Positions 20,201-35,200 of a stretch of DNA of 64,000 nucleotides are shown here, in pieces (the stretch's first letter is position 1; every line of letters begins with the position of its first letter). The notes beneath the pieces are model-generated. The model made no database searches, was not told the DNA's origin, and worked only from the letters and a program-made list of their open reading frames with translations. Made by a program: the position numbers and the translations under genes. Origin of the DNA: Tenrec ecaudatus (Eukaryota > Chordata > Mammalia > Afrosoricida > Tenrecidae); the NCBI RefSeq assembly GCF_050624435.1, contig NC_134542.1:14387497-14451496 (forward strand). The letters run 5' to 3'.

Positions 20201-23200
20201 CCCCCCCAGCTCTGACTGAAGCCCCTCTGCCCACATATAGTTAGGGACCCCAGTCCGTCTTGCCCCAAAAGCCTGAGACCCCTGCCCTCCAATCAGTGGA
20301 AGATCCCACAGGCACCTCTCTACCCTGGGACCCAGCCCCTCCTCCTTTGGCCTGAATCACTTTTCTCCTTAACCCTCCAGCCTGAGAGCCCCCCTCCCCT
20401 CCCATGCCTCCGCCCCACTCCCTCATGTATCAGGGGACCTCAACCCTTTTTGACCCTGTATCCACAAACCCACCACCACCACCACACTGCACTCTACACC
20501 CTGATGTTCTCTGTGAGATTTGCCCCAAGCCAGGTTCTTAACACATAGGCCTTCAGGACGCCCCTTGGCACCTGGGTATGTGAGGTTACACCCCCGCCCC
20601 TCCGCCACTCTGTCAGTTCCAATTTTAGGCCTCCCTCCTACCAGGAATTCCCTCCTTACTTGGAAGCATTCTATTCTTTGCCCTTGATTCCAGGGGTTTC
20701 TATGCAGTTTCTTCTCCTTTTCTCTTGCTCTGGGGTTTACATCTTTTCTTCCTCCAATGCTGGGCCCTTGGACCAACTATCTTGCCATAGCTGGTAGACC
20801 CACCTAAACTTTCTCCACATTAACCCAATTCTACCTTACAAACCCAGCTAGACCAGAGCATGTACACTGGTACAGAACAGAGCTGGAAACACAGGGAATC
20901 CAGGACAGATAAACCCCTCAGGACCAATAATGAGAGTAGAGATTCCGGGAGGGGAAGGGGAAGGAAGGTGGTGGGAGAAAGGAGGAACTGATCACAATGA
21001 TCTACATATAACCCCCCTCCCTGGGGGATGGACAATAGGAAAGTGGGTGAAGGGAGACATCGGACAGTATAAGACATAGAAAAAAAAATTATAAATTATC
21101 GAGGGTTTGTGAGGGAGGGAGGGGAAAATGAGCTGATACCAAGGACTCAAATAGAAAGAAAATGTTTTGAGAATGATGATGGCAACAAATGTACAAATGT
21201 GCTTGACACAATGGATGGATACATGGATTGTGATAAGAATTGTACGAGTCCCCAATAAAATGATTTATTTTTAAAAAACCACCCAGTATCACTTGCCATA
21301 AACAACTCTTAAAATGAAATGCCTTACTCGCTTGCACCCAAAAACATCTGACAATTTTGAGTGCCCATCAAACTTTAGGAAATACTGGATCTCTCCCAGC
21401 AGTCTCAGTTTATTCAGGAGGGACTGAGGCCCATGAAGTGAAGCTGGCTACTCTGAATCAGAGACACGGGTGAGGCTAGAAATGCAACCGGGCACTTCCC
21501 ACCCTGTGCTCTGCGCTCTAGTCTCCCCAGGACAGTGTGACTGGATTGGAGCAGTATTGTTGCTATTTTAAAACTAGGCTTTAAACCCCAAAAGTTTCTC
21601 ATTTAAGCGACCTTACTGCTGTAGGAAATGACTGACATCTATTGAGCAGAACTCTACTTTGGTGCAATTCATGGTCTTAAATGCTCCTGTCTACAGACGT
21701 TTGACAGGCTTTCTGGAAGCTGAAAGGCAGCGCTTTCCTCTGGAAGCTGCAGGCCTACTTCAGCCTTTTGGCCTCTTAGATGTGATATGTATGTATCCTT
21801 ATAATTCATTATGTTGTTGAGAATATGCACAGCCGATCACACGCCAATTCAGTGGGTTCCCCCAGCACAATGCATTGACACTGAGTACATCCTCTGTGTT
21901 GCAATCCTATATTCTGAAATAAGTGACTTTGAAGCCAGTCAACCCTGAATAGGAAGGTAAAAACGAAAACCCCAGGTTCTTTGTGATATTTCGTGTTTAC
22001 TTTTTGATGCCTTTCCCCCAACTAGATTGTGAGTGTCTTGTGAGCCTGCAGCAGCCGCTACCTGCCTGTGTATGTGTAAGCTAAACTCAGACAGCTAGGT
22101 GAGTGAGGGTGTGTGTAGGGTGTGTGTGTGTGTCTAAACAGGAAGGACTTGGGAGAGGGATTCTGGCCAGGACAGGTGCAAGCAACACTTGAAGAACAAT
22201 AGCCGGTCTTTTACCTTGAATTCTTTATTCATGTCTTATGCGTTTGAGGTCAGTTGCTGGAAGCAGTGCTGATAAGCACTGTAGGGAAAGTGATTACTTA
22301 GCTGCTCTGGAGCTGGGATGTTGTGGAGGAGCATGATGAGCACATTTCTTCCCTGGACACCACAGTCCCGGCAGTGCCCTGGCGCCTCCTTGGGCAGAGT
22401 ACTGGGCTTGCTTTGGGTTTCTGGTGTATGTGTTGGGTGCGTGGAACCTAGCATAGTTTTTTAGGAGGTGCCACATTGTGTGAGATTGAGTGAATATACA
22501 AGGCTGTGATTTGGGGGCTTTGGGTGGTGGGGGTTTGCTTTTACATTGTCATAAGTAAGCATGGCACCCTTCCTCTCTCCCCCTCCTTCCTTCCCTTACG
22601 TATGGAGTTTCTGGCCCAGGAGACCCAAGAGTCAAAGCCACAGTACTTGCCCCCCCCCCCCGTGTAACATCTGAGTCCTGGTTTTTATGGTCTCTGACGC
22701 CGTGAAACCACGTATCTGAGGAACAGAACACTCACTGCTGTTCTTCATCCAAGAAACATTTATTGGCCACCTGCCCTTTGCTGGACCTTGTCCTACATCC
22801 GTGGGCTAGAAAGATAGCTCACGCGGAACTGCTTTTTCCACAAGAGAGCGCAGGCGGTGCCGTGAAGAGATGGCCCGGGCACTGTGCAGGACAGCCTAGA
22901 AGAGGAGGCCCTTGTGGTGGCTCTGAGTCCAGGCCAGAGGTCACGGGAGCTGCTCTTGGTGGATGGAGGAGTGGTCAGTAGGAAGGAAGGAAGGATGGAC
23001 ATTCCAGTGCCAGGCAGAGGGAAAGGGTGGCGGAACATACGGATGGGGAGTGAGTGAAGCCCTAGGTGTGTGGGCGGCGTGGCAGGAGAAAGGAATGGGG
23101 TGCTGGAAGGGCCAAACTTATGTGCCACTGGTCGGAAGTCGGTCTTTATTCTGCAGGCAGTGAGGAAACCTCAGAGTGGAAACAAAACCGCTGTCCTGAT

Positions 23201-26200
23201 CACAGTTTGTGCTTTAGAAATAACCGTCGCTAAGCTCTGGATCCACTTCCCCCAAACCAGCCAATGCAGACCCATGGACCCTAACAGTCTGATCTTGTGG
23301 TAGGTGAGGTTGCTTCCCTTGACTGGGCTCCGTCCGCCTCTAGGCTATGCTGTGCCTGCAGAATGCCCAGGGCATCTCCTCACAGACTCGAAGCTCAGCA
23401 AGAACCAATGAAGACATCCTCAGTCACTGGCGACAGTGGTCACTTACGGAAGGTTGGCAGTGCAAAACCACCAGCCACTCCACAGGAGAAAGATTACAGC
23501 CTTGGAAACCCAAAGGCGTAGTTCTGCCCTTTCCTATAGGGTCACTGTGAGTTGGACTGGATTTGTTCTGTCTGACCCTGCTCTCCTGGACCGGGCCCCA
23601 CTTCTAGGAGCCCCTTCTTGTTTGCTTTCACCTCTACCAGTAACGAGCCCTTGAAGCTTAGCGGGTTCAGTGGTGGGCTATTTATTAAAGGCTGCCAGTT
23701 CGAACCCAGTCAGTGCTCCCTGGGAGAAAGATGGTACAGTCAGCATTCATAAGATGCACAACCATGGAAACCTTATAGGGCGGCCATGAGTTGGAACTGA
23801 CTCAATGGCAACAGGTTTGATTTTTTCATTAGCCCATAAGTATGCTACGGAAATCCAATCCATAGTCTCCCAAAAGGTAGCTAGGGACCATCTTCCCTTA
23901 TCAGCATTTCTATAATTCAGTACGTTCCACAAGTCAAACCTCTTTTCTCTTTCCTGTTCCTTGGGCCTGAGATCTCATTGATCGGGACGGATGACCCAAT
24001 GCATCATTCCTAGGGGCCCTGGTGTCACTGGGGGCTGGTGTCTGCTCCGGTACAGACCTGAGTCAGAATCGGCTCGATGGCAGGGAGCTGGGTTTTTGAG
24101 AGGAGTCGGGATGGGCTCAATGGCAGTGGGTCAGCAGATGTGCAGCACGGCGCTGTCTTTCTGCAGAAATAGCAGTGTGTTCACTTGCCGTGTCAGGCCC
24201 ACCAGGAGAGTCCAGAAATGTGTGGTGTAGACCAAGGATGGGCAAACTGCAGTTCTTCTTGGTACATAACAGGTGGCTCTGAAATAAAATTGGAATTTGT
24301 GAAAGGATATTCAGATCATGGTGATTTCTTCTGTTTATAAAATACAATTAGGGCTCTCGAATAATTTGTAAGCTGTTGTGAGGGACAAGATTGGCTCTTC
24401 TGGCTTAAAAGTTTGCTAACCCCTGGTACAGACATTGTGTTAGGATCATTCAGGAAACGGAAGCTCAGAAGGCTCCAGGTCATGTGGCAGGAAAGGCATA
24501 GAAGGAGATTTAGAACCCAGCTCTGACTCCGAGGCTCGAGTTCTTTCCCTTGTGTACCTCATCTCTGTGCACATTTGGGGGAACCAAGTCCAGGCCGTAT
24601 CGACCAGTGATTGGCCCTCCAGCAGCCACGACTCCGTTTTCTTCCCTTCCTTTCCACTGGTTTCCAAGGTCTGAAAAATCGGCTCTCCCTGCTCCATACC
24701 ATTTCTGCTTTACTGCTCAGAAAGGAGCCTCGAACATTTAAAGGATCCGACCGAAGGCGAGTCATTGTGCAACACTAAACACATCAGGACTCCCCAAGAG
24801 GAACTGCCCAAGATGCCAGGAACTGCCCAAGATGCCAGGAGGAACTATTGCGAGGAACTGCCCAAGATGCCAGCTTTGTCCTGGGTGACTTTGCCCCAGG
24901 GGACATGGGGCAGTGTTTGATGTCATTTTGGGTTGTCACTTCTGGCGTCTTTGGTGGGTAGAGGGTGGCATTGAGCATCCTGCAATGCACAGGACCACCC
25001 CCACAGCCAAGGATGAGGTGGCCCCCCGACATCCTGTGTGCCTGACACACCCTGCTCTGGGCTGCCTGTGCTTGTTTATCTGGTCTCTGGAGCAGTGGCG
25101 CTCAGACTGGGTGTGCAGGTGCAGTGACCGGAGGGCTTGTTAAAGCAGGGCCCAGCCCGGGAGTTTCTCATTAGCTAAGTCTATGGTGATCCTGAGAGAT
25201 GTTGTTTTGTGGTGTCGTGTTTTGTTTTCTTCCTCCTTCTGGTGACTTTCCAGGTGATGCTGAGGTCTGGAAAGGGCACTTCGGGCTGCTAACCACAAGG
25301 TCAGCAGTTCAGCCCCACCAGCTGTCCCTGTACACATTTGCAGACTCAGAAACCTGAAGGGCAGCTCTGTTCTGCCCTACGGGGTCACAGAGTGTCTCTG
25401 AGCTGTGCAGGGAGGATGGTGCGTTTGACTGCACGTGAACAAGGGTGATTCTTCCCTTCCCGCGGAGGGAGAGTACAGTTTATAGTTTGTCTTCATTTTG
25501 TTGCCTTCTGGGATACGCTTGCCTGGAGTCATTGACCTGTGTTCTCATTAACACCAAACTACAGGTAACAGAGGTCAACATGACCGCCCCCGCCCAAACA
25601 ATATCGAACCAGTACGGAGGTCAAAGTATAATTCCATCCAAGCCGGGTCACTGGTCACTACTGGCTTAGACAGTGAGCTTGGAGTCTAAACCTTCAGGGG
25701 TCGCTGTGCTGTGGCCAGAGAATGGTGGTGCACCCTTTTTACATTGTAATTTGTATGTCATCGGAATTGTCAATCCTTCGAGTCATTTATTCTTTGCTAA
25801 ACCTACATTCTTTTTAAAAATTTCCCCCTACATTCTTATTTTTAACTTGTAAGCTGCCAGAACTTTGGAACTAGAAGACTTGAGCAGGCACAGCATAAGC
25901 GAAAATCATGATGTTCCTTTAAAATATTCCATCAGTAAAGTAGGATTGCCTTTTAATCCAGGAAGTTGTCGAGGAGCAAAACAGCACTAAGTTTCAGAAT
26001 TTGAAGAATGTAAGTTTCAGCCGACATGTGTCTAGTCTGGGGTGTGGAAAGTGAGGCTCGGCTTTAAAATAGACTGAAGTGTGGGGAGCGGAGGAACCGG
26101 CCCTCCAGAAAGGCTTGCTTGGTGAACTTCTTGGGCCTGCACCAAAGACTGAGACAATCGGTTGAAGGTCACTGCTTTTTAAACATGAAAACTTCAGTGT

Positions 26201-29200
26201 AAGGCCCCCTGGATCAGTTAAGGCTGTAAGTCTTCAGTCTTCATTTTTAAAAAATTAGATTTTGAAGATAAGAGTGACTGACCTATTGTTTCGGGGGCCC
26301 AGCGATGGAGACAGAGGTCCACCGGGAGCTCAGTGCTGTTGGGCCTACGGTAGTTCTTATATTGACATCTCACAGGGGGTAAACTGTTTAAAGATGTTGC
26401 ACATAATTTGGGAAACAGAACAGAAAAAACAGCTTTTGAAAGTTTGTGTATTTACAGGATGCTCCCAGGGAAATAATCATCAAGTGTTAAGTGTTAAACT
26501 TTGGCAAACAGGCCCTGATGGCAGGGTGGGTCATGGGTCAGGCTGCTAACCACAAGGCCAGTGATTCAAACTCACCAGCTGTTCCAGGGAGCAGGATCAG
26601 GCTGGCCGCTCCTGCAGAGATTCGCAATTTCGGAAACCCTAAGGAGCAATTCTTCTCTGCTATATAGGGTTACTGTGAGTCAGAGTCAACTCAGTGTCAG
26701 TGGGTTTGTTGTTCATACTTAGAGATAAACCTGGAATCGCTGGTGAGATTTTCCTTTGCAAAACACCAGGGTACTGTTTCTAGTAACTGTCACACAGTGA
26801 CTAAAAGTTGACTTAGATGTGCTTTTATAGAGTAAGCTTAAGAAGGGGGAAGGCTGATGGCAACATACGGACAAATGTGCTTGATACAATTGATGTGTGG
26901 ATTGTTATAAAAGCCTCCAATAAAATAATTTATAATTTTTTAAAAAGTGGGAAGACAGGAAGCGGGAGTGGCCCTATTCCTCTCTTGTTAGAGCCCTGCT
27001 TCAGTGTTACTGCTTTGGGGTTGTTTGTTTGTTTGTTGCAGCATAGGAACACAGAATCTAGAATCAGATGCCTGGCTAGAATGTCTACCTGTTATTTTTC
27101 TTTGTGACTGTATGTTACTTTATTCAGGAGAGGTGTCTATAAGGCCAACAGCCAACCATTGTCAGGGATATTTTAGGTTAAATGTCACCTGTCTGCAGAG
27201 GCAGGGCTTGGCACCTCATCAGACTGGATCGGAAAACATACATAAGGGTCAGCAGACAGACCTGGAATTATTTATAGGTCTCTCCCCTTTTTTCATGTCT
27301 AGCTATATAAGATAAGCAACATAAACAGTCCTGAAGAGAAAACAATGGGACTGATGGTTGGGGGCAGGGGTGGGGTGGGCCGGCTGAAGCAAGGGGGAGG
27401 GAAGAGGGAGCCAACAAACCCAGGGACAGGGGAACAACAAGAGATCTAAAATCGATGGCGAGGAGGGTGTAGGATATCTGGTGAGAGGAATTACTGCGAG
27501 CTGAATGAAGGTTTAACATGATAGTGGGACAGGAGAAAAATAAAATGAAATACAGGAAAGAACTAGGAGGCCAAAGATATCTAGAGGTATAAATAAAGGC
27601 ATGTATATTATAAATATAGTCATATATAATGATAGAAATATAGGTCTGTGTACATATATTTATATGTTAAGTATCAAGGTAGCAGACAAACATTGGGCCC
27701 TACTCAAGTGCTCCCTCAACACAAGAACGCTTTGTTCTAATAACCTGGCATTCTGTGATGCTCACTTTCCTGACATGATCTCTGAAGACAAAGCAGGTGA
27801 ATAAGCAAATGTGGTGAAGAAAGCTGCTGGTGTCTGGCTATTAAAAGATAATAGCATCTGGGGTCTTAAAAGGCTTGAAGTGAAACAAGCGACATCTAGC
27901 ATGGACGCAACAAAGCCCACATGGAAGATCATGAGATGTTGATGGGATCAAGTATCAGGTGTCAGAAAACCCAAAACAAACAAACATTGATGCCAACAAG
28001 GGGGTGGAGTAGAAACCCAAAGCACATCTTTAGACAATTGGACATTCCCTCACAGAAGGGTCACAAGGAAGGGATGTGTCAGCCAGGGTGCAATGTAGCA
28101 CCAACAAAACACACAACATTCCTCTAGTTCTTTAATGCTTCCTCCCCCACACAATTGTGATCCCAGTTCTACCTTGCAAATCCACCTAGACCAGAGCATA
28201 CACACTGGTGCAGATAAGAGCTCTCAACACACAGAATCCAGGACAGAACAGTAATGGGAGTAGTGATACCATGAGCGTAGGGTAAAGGTGGGGAAAAGGG
28301 AGAAACATTCGCAATGATTGGATTGTTTAAAGAGCTTTAAGAGCCCCCAATAAAATGAATTATGAAAGATGCTATCACCTGTCTGGCTTTCCCCCTATTT
28401 CTTTCTTTCTCATCGCCCCTTGAAGCGTCTTTGCTTTGCCTTACATCAGCAGCACCGCCTACCGGGAGTAATGTTGCATTGGGAATTCAGTGCTGCTGGG
28501 AAGTTTTGATTCCCAGTAGTAACGCAGATAGACTAGTTACTGGTGTGCTGTTCTCTCTCATTAGAGTCCTGTCCCCTAGTTTGTGTCTTGACTGACTCCT
28601 CATCCAGTGAAACAAATCGCTTCTCTTGAAATCCTTGCCCAATCCCCCACCCACCACACCACCATCAAGTATTCTTAACATTAATTCACGAAATGTTGCG
28701 GGCTAACCAAAAAGTTGGTAGTTTGAGTTCATTCATTTGCGTCCGGAGAAAGCCTGCCGCGCTCCTTCTGAAAAAAACAGCCATTGAAAACCCAAAGCAG
28801 CGCTGCTTTTTCGCTGACAGACGTGAGGTCACGCAGAGTCAGAGGTGAATTGGTGGCCGCTGATTTGGTTTGGTGTGGTTTGGATTTAGCTTAGCTGCCG
28901 GCCGGTTAGGACAACTGACCTCTTCTCCGTTTGCCAGTAGGCTAGCCCAGACTTGTTTATAAAGCACAGGCAAGTTTCCAAGTGGGAGGGGAAACAGGCC
29001 AGGTCTCCGGAGGCCTGTTCTCAGAACTGGCACCCCCTACTTTGGCGTTATGTGGATGGAAGCAAGTCACAAGCAGCTTTGTATTTGAGAGGTGGGAAAA
29101 TAGACGGCACCTCCTAATGGAGTGCCCCTTGGGCACATTTTGCGTTTCGGGTATCACAAGTACTTTGGTTTCCTGTGGTGGTGTGATTCAACGAAGTCTA

Positions 29201-32200
29201 ACCCGTGGGATAAGCGAGCGTTTCAGAGTTAGACTTAGGCTTTCTGTACTCTGGTTTTATGTGGGGGCTAGGGGCTAGAAAGGCAGTTTAATGCTTTCTG
29301 CTTCCTGATTGCTTAGGAGATACTGCTTGAGAGAATAAACCACAGAATGCCCCCACCCCCCTTTTAAAGTGTTAGACACATCCCCTCCCAAATAAGCCTG
29401 CTTTGCCTGGAATGGAAGGCCCGGTGGCGCCCCGGTGAGTTACACATTGGACTACTAACCACAAGGACAGTGGTTTGAACCCACCAGCTGAGCTCTCTGC
29501 TCCCATGAAGATCCATAGCCTTGGAAACCCCAAGGGGCAGTTCAGCGCTATCCAGTAGGGTTGCTATGAGGCAGAATGGACTTGATGGCAATGAGTTTAG
29601 GTTTTGTTTTATTTTGCTTGGAATTATTTACCTTAGTAAGACGAAGCTAAATTTTCATAAGTGATAAATGAAATTGGACAAAACAAGGGAGCAGTTATGT
29701 TTTTAGGACTTTCTCTACTCGCTTCTGCCTTCCTAAGTATACAACCGAAGGGTGTCTGTCAACTTAGCCACCTCACAGGATGTGACGTTGTGTTACTCCC
29801 AGTAGACTAGAAGTCCGATATTAGCCCATAAGTCTGACACCAGTCTAGAAAGTCCCCTTCAGACTCATGAAACACATACAATGATGCTGAATGCAGGACC
29901 ATCACAGGCCAGTGGGTGCAAAGTCTTGTGGATCCAATGACGGTAGAAGCATCTCAGTGCTGGCAGGGCTCTCCACGTGGCTCCTCCAGTTCCCAGGACA
30001 CGGGGTCTATCAGCATAGTGCCATGTGTCTTGTCATTAGAGTGCCTCTAAGGGAGAGAGAGAGAGAAATACTGAAGTTACTGGAATTTTAAGGTCATTCC
30101 TACACAGATTGAAATATGACTCTGCCCCTTCACTCTTAATCCTCTTAAATCCCAAATTGACACCAGATTATGTAACTATCACAGACATCAGTCACCGAGG
30201 GGACTGTTGGCTGTGCACTGCAGTTTAACACTGAACTTGCAGGCCACTAAGCAGGATGGCCCATGCTTAGGAAGAGGCACTGTTTTGAGCCTGGGACTTT
30301 AGAAGTGTCTTCTCTCCAACTGCACCTTTAAAGGATCTGCCCGAGGCTTCTTTCTTCTGTGTCTCCTCCCTGCTCTGTCTAGCCTGGTGAGACTGTTGAG
30401 AATGTATGCCCAGGTCTGTACCGAACCTACCTCACACCTGTGCACTACCTCGGCCGATGTACTGAGTCTGTCCGCTACTAGATCCATCTTGCGGGAGAAC
30501 AAGCCCAACCCATGGCATGCAGGTGGGCAGCATAGAATTCAGAGGGTGTGGTCTCATTGGGGCTCAGCCAAAGCCTCTCAGGGTTTACCTTATTAAAGCC
30601 CCCTCCCCTGCAAATAGCCTCTGATTCTAGCACATCTGGTTACACAGTGCAAAAGACGCCCCTCCCGTCTCACCACTCAGACTCATTGCCTCCGCGGTGA
30701 CGACGAAACACACTTGTTAGCGAGTGGGACATTTTTACATTTTGGATTTCAGAAAGCTGTGCTTGAATATTGGACAAAGTACATCCTGACGTGCCTTGGG
30801 GTCCATTGCTGGCTTGCTCTGCGTGATTACTGTTGGGGAAGTCGGCTGACCCTGCTGTTCTCCCCATTCCCAGCACCCCACATGTTCTCTATGGCGTCCC
30901 CACCAAGGCCCAAGTCGGTTTGCCTCCCAGGTGTGTTCTTTTCCTCAATATCTGCCTGCCTTCACTCCCACCTGGCTCAGATTGATATAGTGTCGTTATG
31001 CATTTTTATGTAACTTTACAACTTAATATTTCATAAGGAGTATTTTCACTGTTTTGTGGCCTTTATCCCCATTTTTAATGACTAGACAAAGAGCCTGGCA
31101 TAGTGGTTGTGCCTTGGCCTACTAACTGCAAGGTCAGTTGTTTGAAACTGCCAGTCCCTCTGAGGGAACAGGATAAGGTTTGCAGCTCCGGTAAAGAATC
31201 ACAGTGTCCTACAGCCAGCGGAGCAGGTCTGCCCTGTCCTGCAGGGTCACTAAGAGTTGGAACCAACTCAGAGGCAGCGCGTTGGGTTTTGGTTTGTTAG
31301 AAGCTATTGATTCAATGTATCAGTGACCCCTTTCAGTATTCGACATCTCCCCCCAGTTTATACTCCTTTGAATAATGCTTTTTTGAACTTTTTATATAAA
31401 GATTATTTTTCTATAAGTAATTTCTTCAGAATCAAAGCCAAGTCTGTAATTCTGTAGTCAGAATTTATCATTGTTGTCATTGTTTATTATTCTTGCTATT
31501 GTGACCATATGGGGTGGGGCTGGGTGAGTGCTTCTCATTCTTGAGAGTAAAATTCTCACCAGAGTCATCAGTTCTAAGATGCAATAACTACAGAAGTTAA
31601 TGAGGGTGCCCTATTCATGGCATTTCGTTACTGTTTTTGAGTTATTCATTGATTATCTATCCCTATACACAATACATTTTAAAAAACATATTACTATGAA
31701 ATAGTTAAAATCTCGTACTGCCCAATTTTGGCATGCTACTTATTCAGAAAATTAATAGATTGGCTACTGTAAAAGCAGCATGGTGCCCATATATGACCTC
31801 CTCAGGCGTCCTTATTGCCATGTGGGGTGGGGCAGACATGTGTCCGGACTCTGTCCTTTACCTGTCTGACGCCAGCCATCCCTCCCATGGCACTCTGCTC
31901 CTACACTGGGTCAGATCACTCACTGCAGTGGCTACACAGGACTTCCCGACAATATTTACAAAGGAAGGCGGTTTATTCAAGGAGTTACCTAAAAAATAAG
32001 AACAAACCCACAGCCTTTGAGCCAGTTCTGGCCCTGTGTGTTCCCAAGACTACAGCTCTTGATGGGAGTGGTTTCAAACTGCTGGCCTGTGGTTAGCCCA
32101 ATGCCTCACCACTACCCCTCAGGGCTCACATTAGGGGCAGTGACAGGTTACCACAAACCAGGCTTACTAAACCATGAGACGGTCATTGTCCACAGTGCAC

Positions 32201-35200
32201 CTTTCAGCCAGCAGCCAAGTCTCTATCATCCTCAGCCTCTCAGCCACATGGTCCCCTGGGCGTCTGCCTCGCAGTCTCAGTCCTCACACTGCTTCTCTGT
32301 TCTGTCCCATGGACCCTGGTGCCTCTGCCACTCAGAGATCTCAAAAGTACAAGCCTGGGACGCTTCTTCCAAAGTCATAGCATTTCTCTCTCCTTGCCAA
32401 GAGGGCTCATCCTTGAAGCCAGGAGAATGGCAGCTAAAACACACCAGTCCCCTCAATTGGTGTTCACCATGCCCTGTTTGCATAGTGGTACCTGGTCATT
32501 TAGTGGGGATGACAGAGACATGGACAGAAGAACCGTTATTAAGAAATTTAACTCCACTACACCTACCCTCCTGAAAAATGATAAAAAGGTGATGGTGGTG
32601 TGTGTACAATGCCTCTCAGTATATACAAAGGTAAATGAGTCAGAATTGACTAACTCAATTGCCATGAGGTTTTGTTGGGAGTTTTTTTTAATGAATTTTT
32701 GTAGCGATATTTTTTATTGTGCTTGTAAAGTAATATAGTTTTACATGGAAATGCATTTCCTGTTGTGCCCGTGGGCACTGTCACAATGTATGTGAGTCAC
32801 TGCTCGGTAGGAAGGCAGAGGTATGGAGGGGCTTGGCGGAGGCCAAGAGTTGTTGGGAGTTTTTTTTTAATGAATTTTTGTAGCTATATTTTTTATTGTG
32901 CTTGTAAAATAATATAGTTTTACATAGAAATGCATTTCCTGTTGTGCCCGTGGGCACTGTCACAATATATGTGAGTCACTGCTCGGTAGGAAGGCAGAGG
33001 TGTGGAGGGGCTTGGCGGAGGCGTGGGGGGCAGGGGACACGGCGGTTTTGAAGTCAGCCGCAGGGATCGTAGCGCAGGCAAGTGAAGAGCATTGGAGCAG
33101 GCTCAGAAAGAAGCAACGCCTTTCCTTTTGATGTACCTTTTGGAAAAATCGCAGATTGTTGTTTTGAAATAACTTAAAAGAGTTTTGCAAAGAAGGAACA
33201 TTTTATTTATTTATGTTTTTAAAAATCATTTTATTGGGGCCTCATACAGCTGTTATCACAACCCATACTTCCAGCCATTGTGTCAAGCACATTTGTACGT
33301 TTGTTGCCCTCGTCAGTTTTAAAACATTTCCTTTATACTTGAGCCCTTGGTATCAGCTCCTCATTTTCCCCCTCCTTCCCTCCCCTCCCCCATGAACCCT
33401 TGATCATTTGTAAATTATTATTATTCTTTCATGTCTCACACTGACCAAGAAGGAACATATTTCCAAGGTTTTGATTGTAAGGAAATATTTTTTCTTTCAG
33501 ATTGACATAGCCTCAGAATTAAAAATAAAAATTTTAAACCCATCTGTGTGAAAAATGGGTAGAATAAACAGAAAGACAAACATAAACTGGGTTTAGGTGA
33601 GTGGGTGCAAAGTTGTCAAAATATTTAAGGACAACCTCAGCTGTTTTCTGTCAGTGGAGAAAGCCGATCCGACACGCAGCTCAAGCAGACAACATCGTCG
33701 TTTGTGTAAAAGTGGAGCCATCTGATCTCAACACTAGTCATTCGATGTTTGTTTTGGGTTTAATCATTTTATTGGGGGCTCTTATAGCTCTTATAACATT
33801 CCATACATCGTACATCAATTGTATCAAGCATAGTAGTCCATCATTTCCAAGGCAGTTTCTTTCTACTCCAGCCCTTAGCATAAATTCCTCCTCTTATCCA
33901 CGCCCTCCCCAATCCTTCCACTCCCGTGAATCCTTCATCAGTTATGTATTGTTATTATTACTTTGTGTCTTACACTGTCCATGGTCTCCCTTCACCCACA
34001 TTGCTGTTGTTTGTCTCATTCAAGGGGGAGCGTTATATCCAACCTTGCGATGGGTTCTCTACTTTTCCCCCTTCCCCCTTTCCCGGCCATCCCCCTATCC
34101 TCATGATACCACTTTACCACTACTGCTCCTGAGAGGGTTAGAGCGCTTTGATTTATTTATTTATATATCATCTTATTGGGGGCTCGTACAACTCTTATCA
34201 CAATCCATACCTCCATCCATTGTGTCAAGCACATTTGTACATTTGTTGCCATCATCCTCAAACATTTTCTTTCTACTTGAGTCCTTGATATCAGCTCCTC
34301 ATTTCCCCTCTCCCCCCTCCCTCAACCCTTGATAATTTATTGATTATTATTATTTTGTCATATCTTACACTGTCTGACGTCCCCCTTCACCCACTTTTCT
34401 GTTGTCCGTCCCTGGGATGAGGTTGTATTATATGTAGATCCTTGTAATCAGTTCCCCCTTTCCAACCAACCCTCCCAGTATCATGACTCTCAGCATTGGT
34501 CCTGAAGGGATCATCTATCCTGGATTCCCTGTGTTTCCAGTTCCTATCTGTACCAGTGTTCATCATCTGTACCAGTGTTCATCCTCTAGTCTAGCCAGAT
34601 TTGTAAGGTAGAATTGGGATCATGATAGTGGGGGCGGAGAGGAAGCATTTAGGAACTAGAGGAAAGTTGTATGTTTCATTGTTGCTACACTGCACCCTGA
34701 CTGGCTCTCTCCTCCCTGCAACCCTTCTGTAAGGGGATGTCCAGTCACCTACAGATGGGTCTTGGATCCCCATTCTGCACTCCCCCTCATTCACAATGAT
34801 TTGATTTTTTGTTCTTTGATGCCTGATACTTGATCCCTTGACACCTCTTGATCGCACAGGCTGGTGTGCTTCTTCCATGTGGGCTTTGTTGCTTCTGAGC
34901 TAGCTGGCCGCTTGTTTACCTTCAAGTCTTTAAGACCCCAGATGCTGTATGTTTTGATAGCTGGGCATCATCAGCTTTCTTCACATTTGTTTATGTACCC
35001 ATTTGTCTTTAGCAATCGTATCGGGAAGGTGAGCACACAATGATAAGATTTTTGTTCTTTGCTGCCTGGTACCCGATCCCTTCAACACTTTGTGATCACA
35101 CAGGCTGGTGTGCTTCTTCTTCCATGTGGGCTTTGTTGCGTCTGAGCTCAATGTTTATTACTGTCATCCTGGAATGTTCACTAGCTGCTTCTGTAAAATG

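Noticed and set aside
33601-34332. 243-codon plus-strand open frame
   Set aside because: Most of it is the antisense of L1-like 3' UTR copies, and similar peptides recur wherever this repeat lies in minus orientation.
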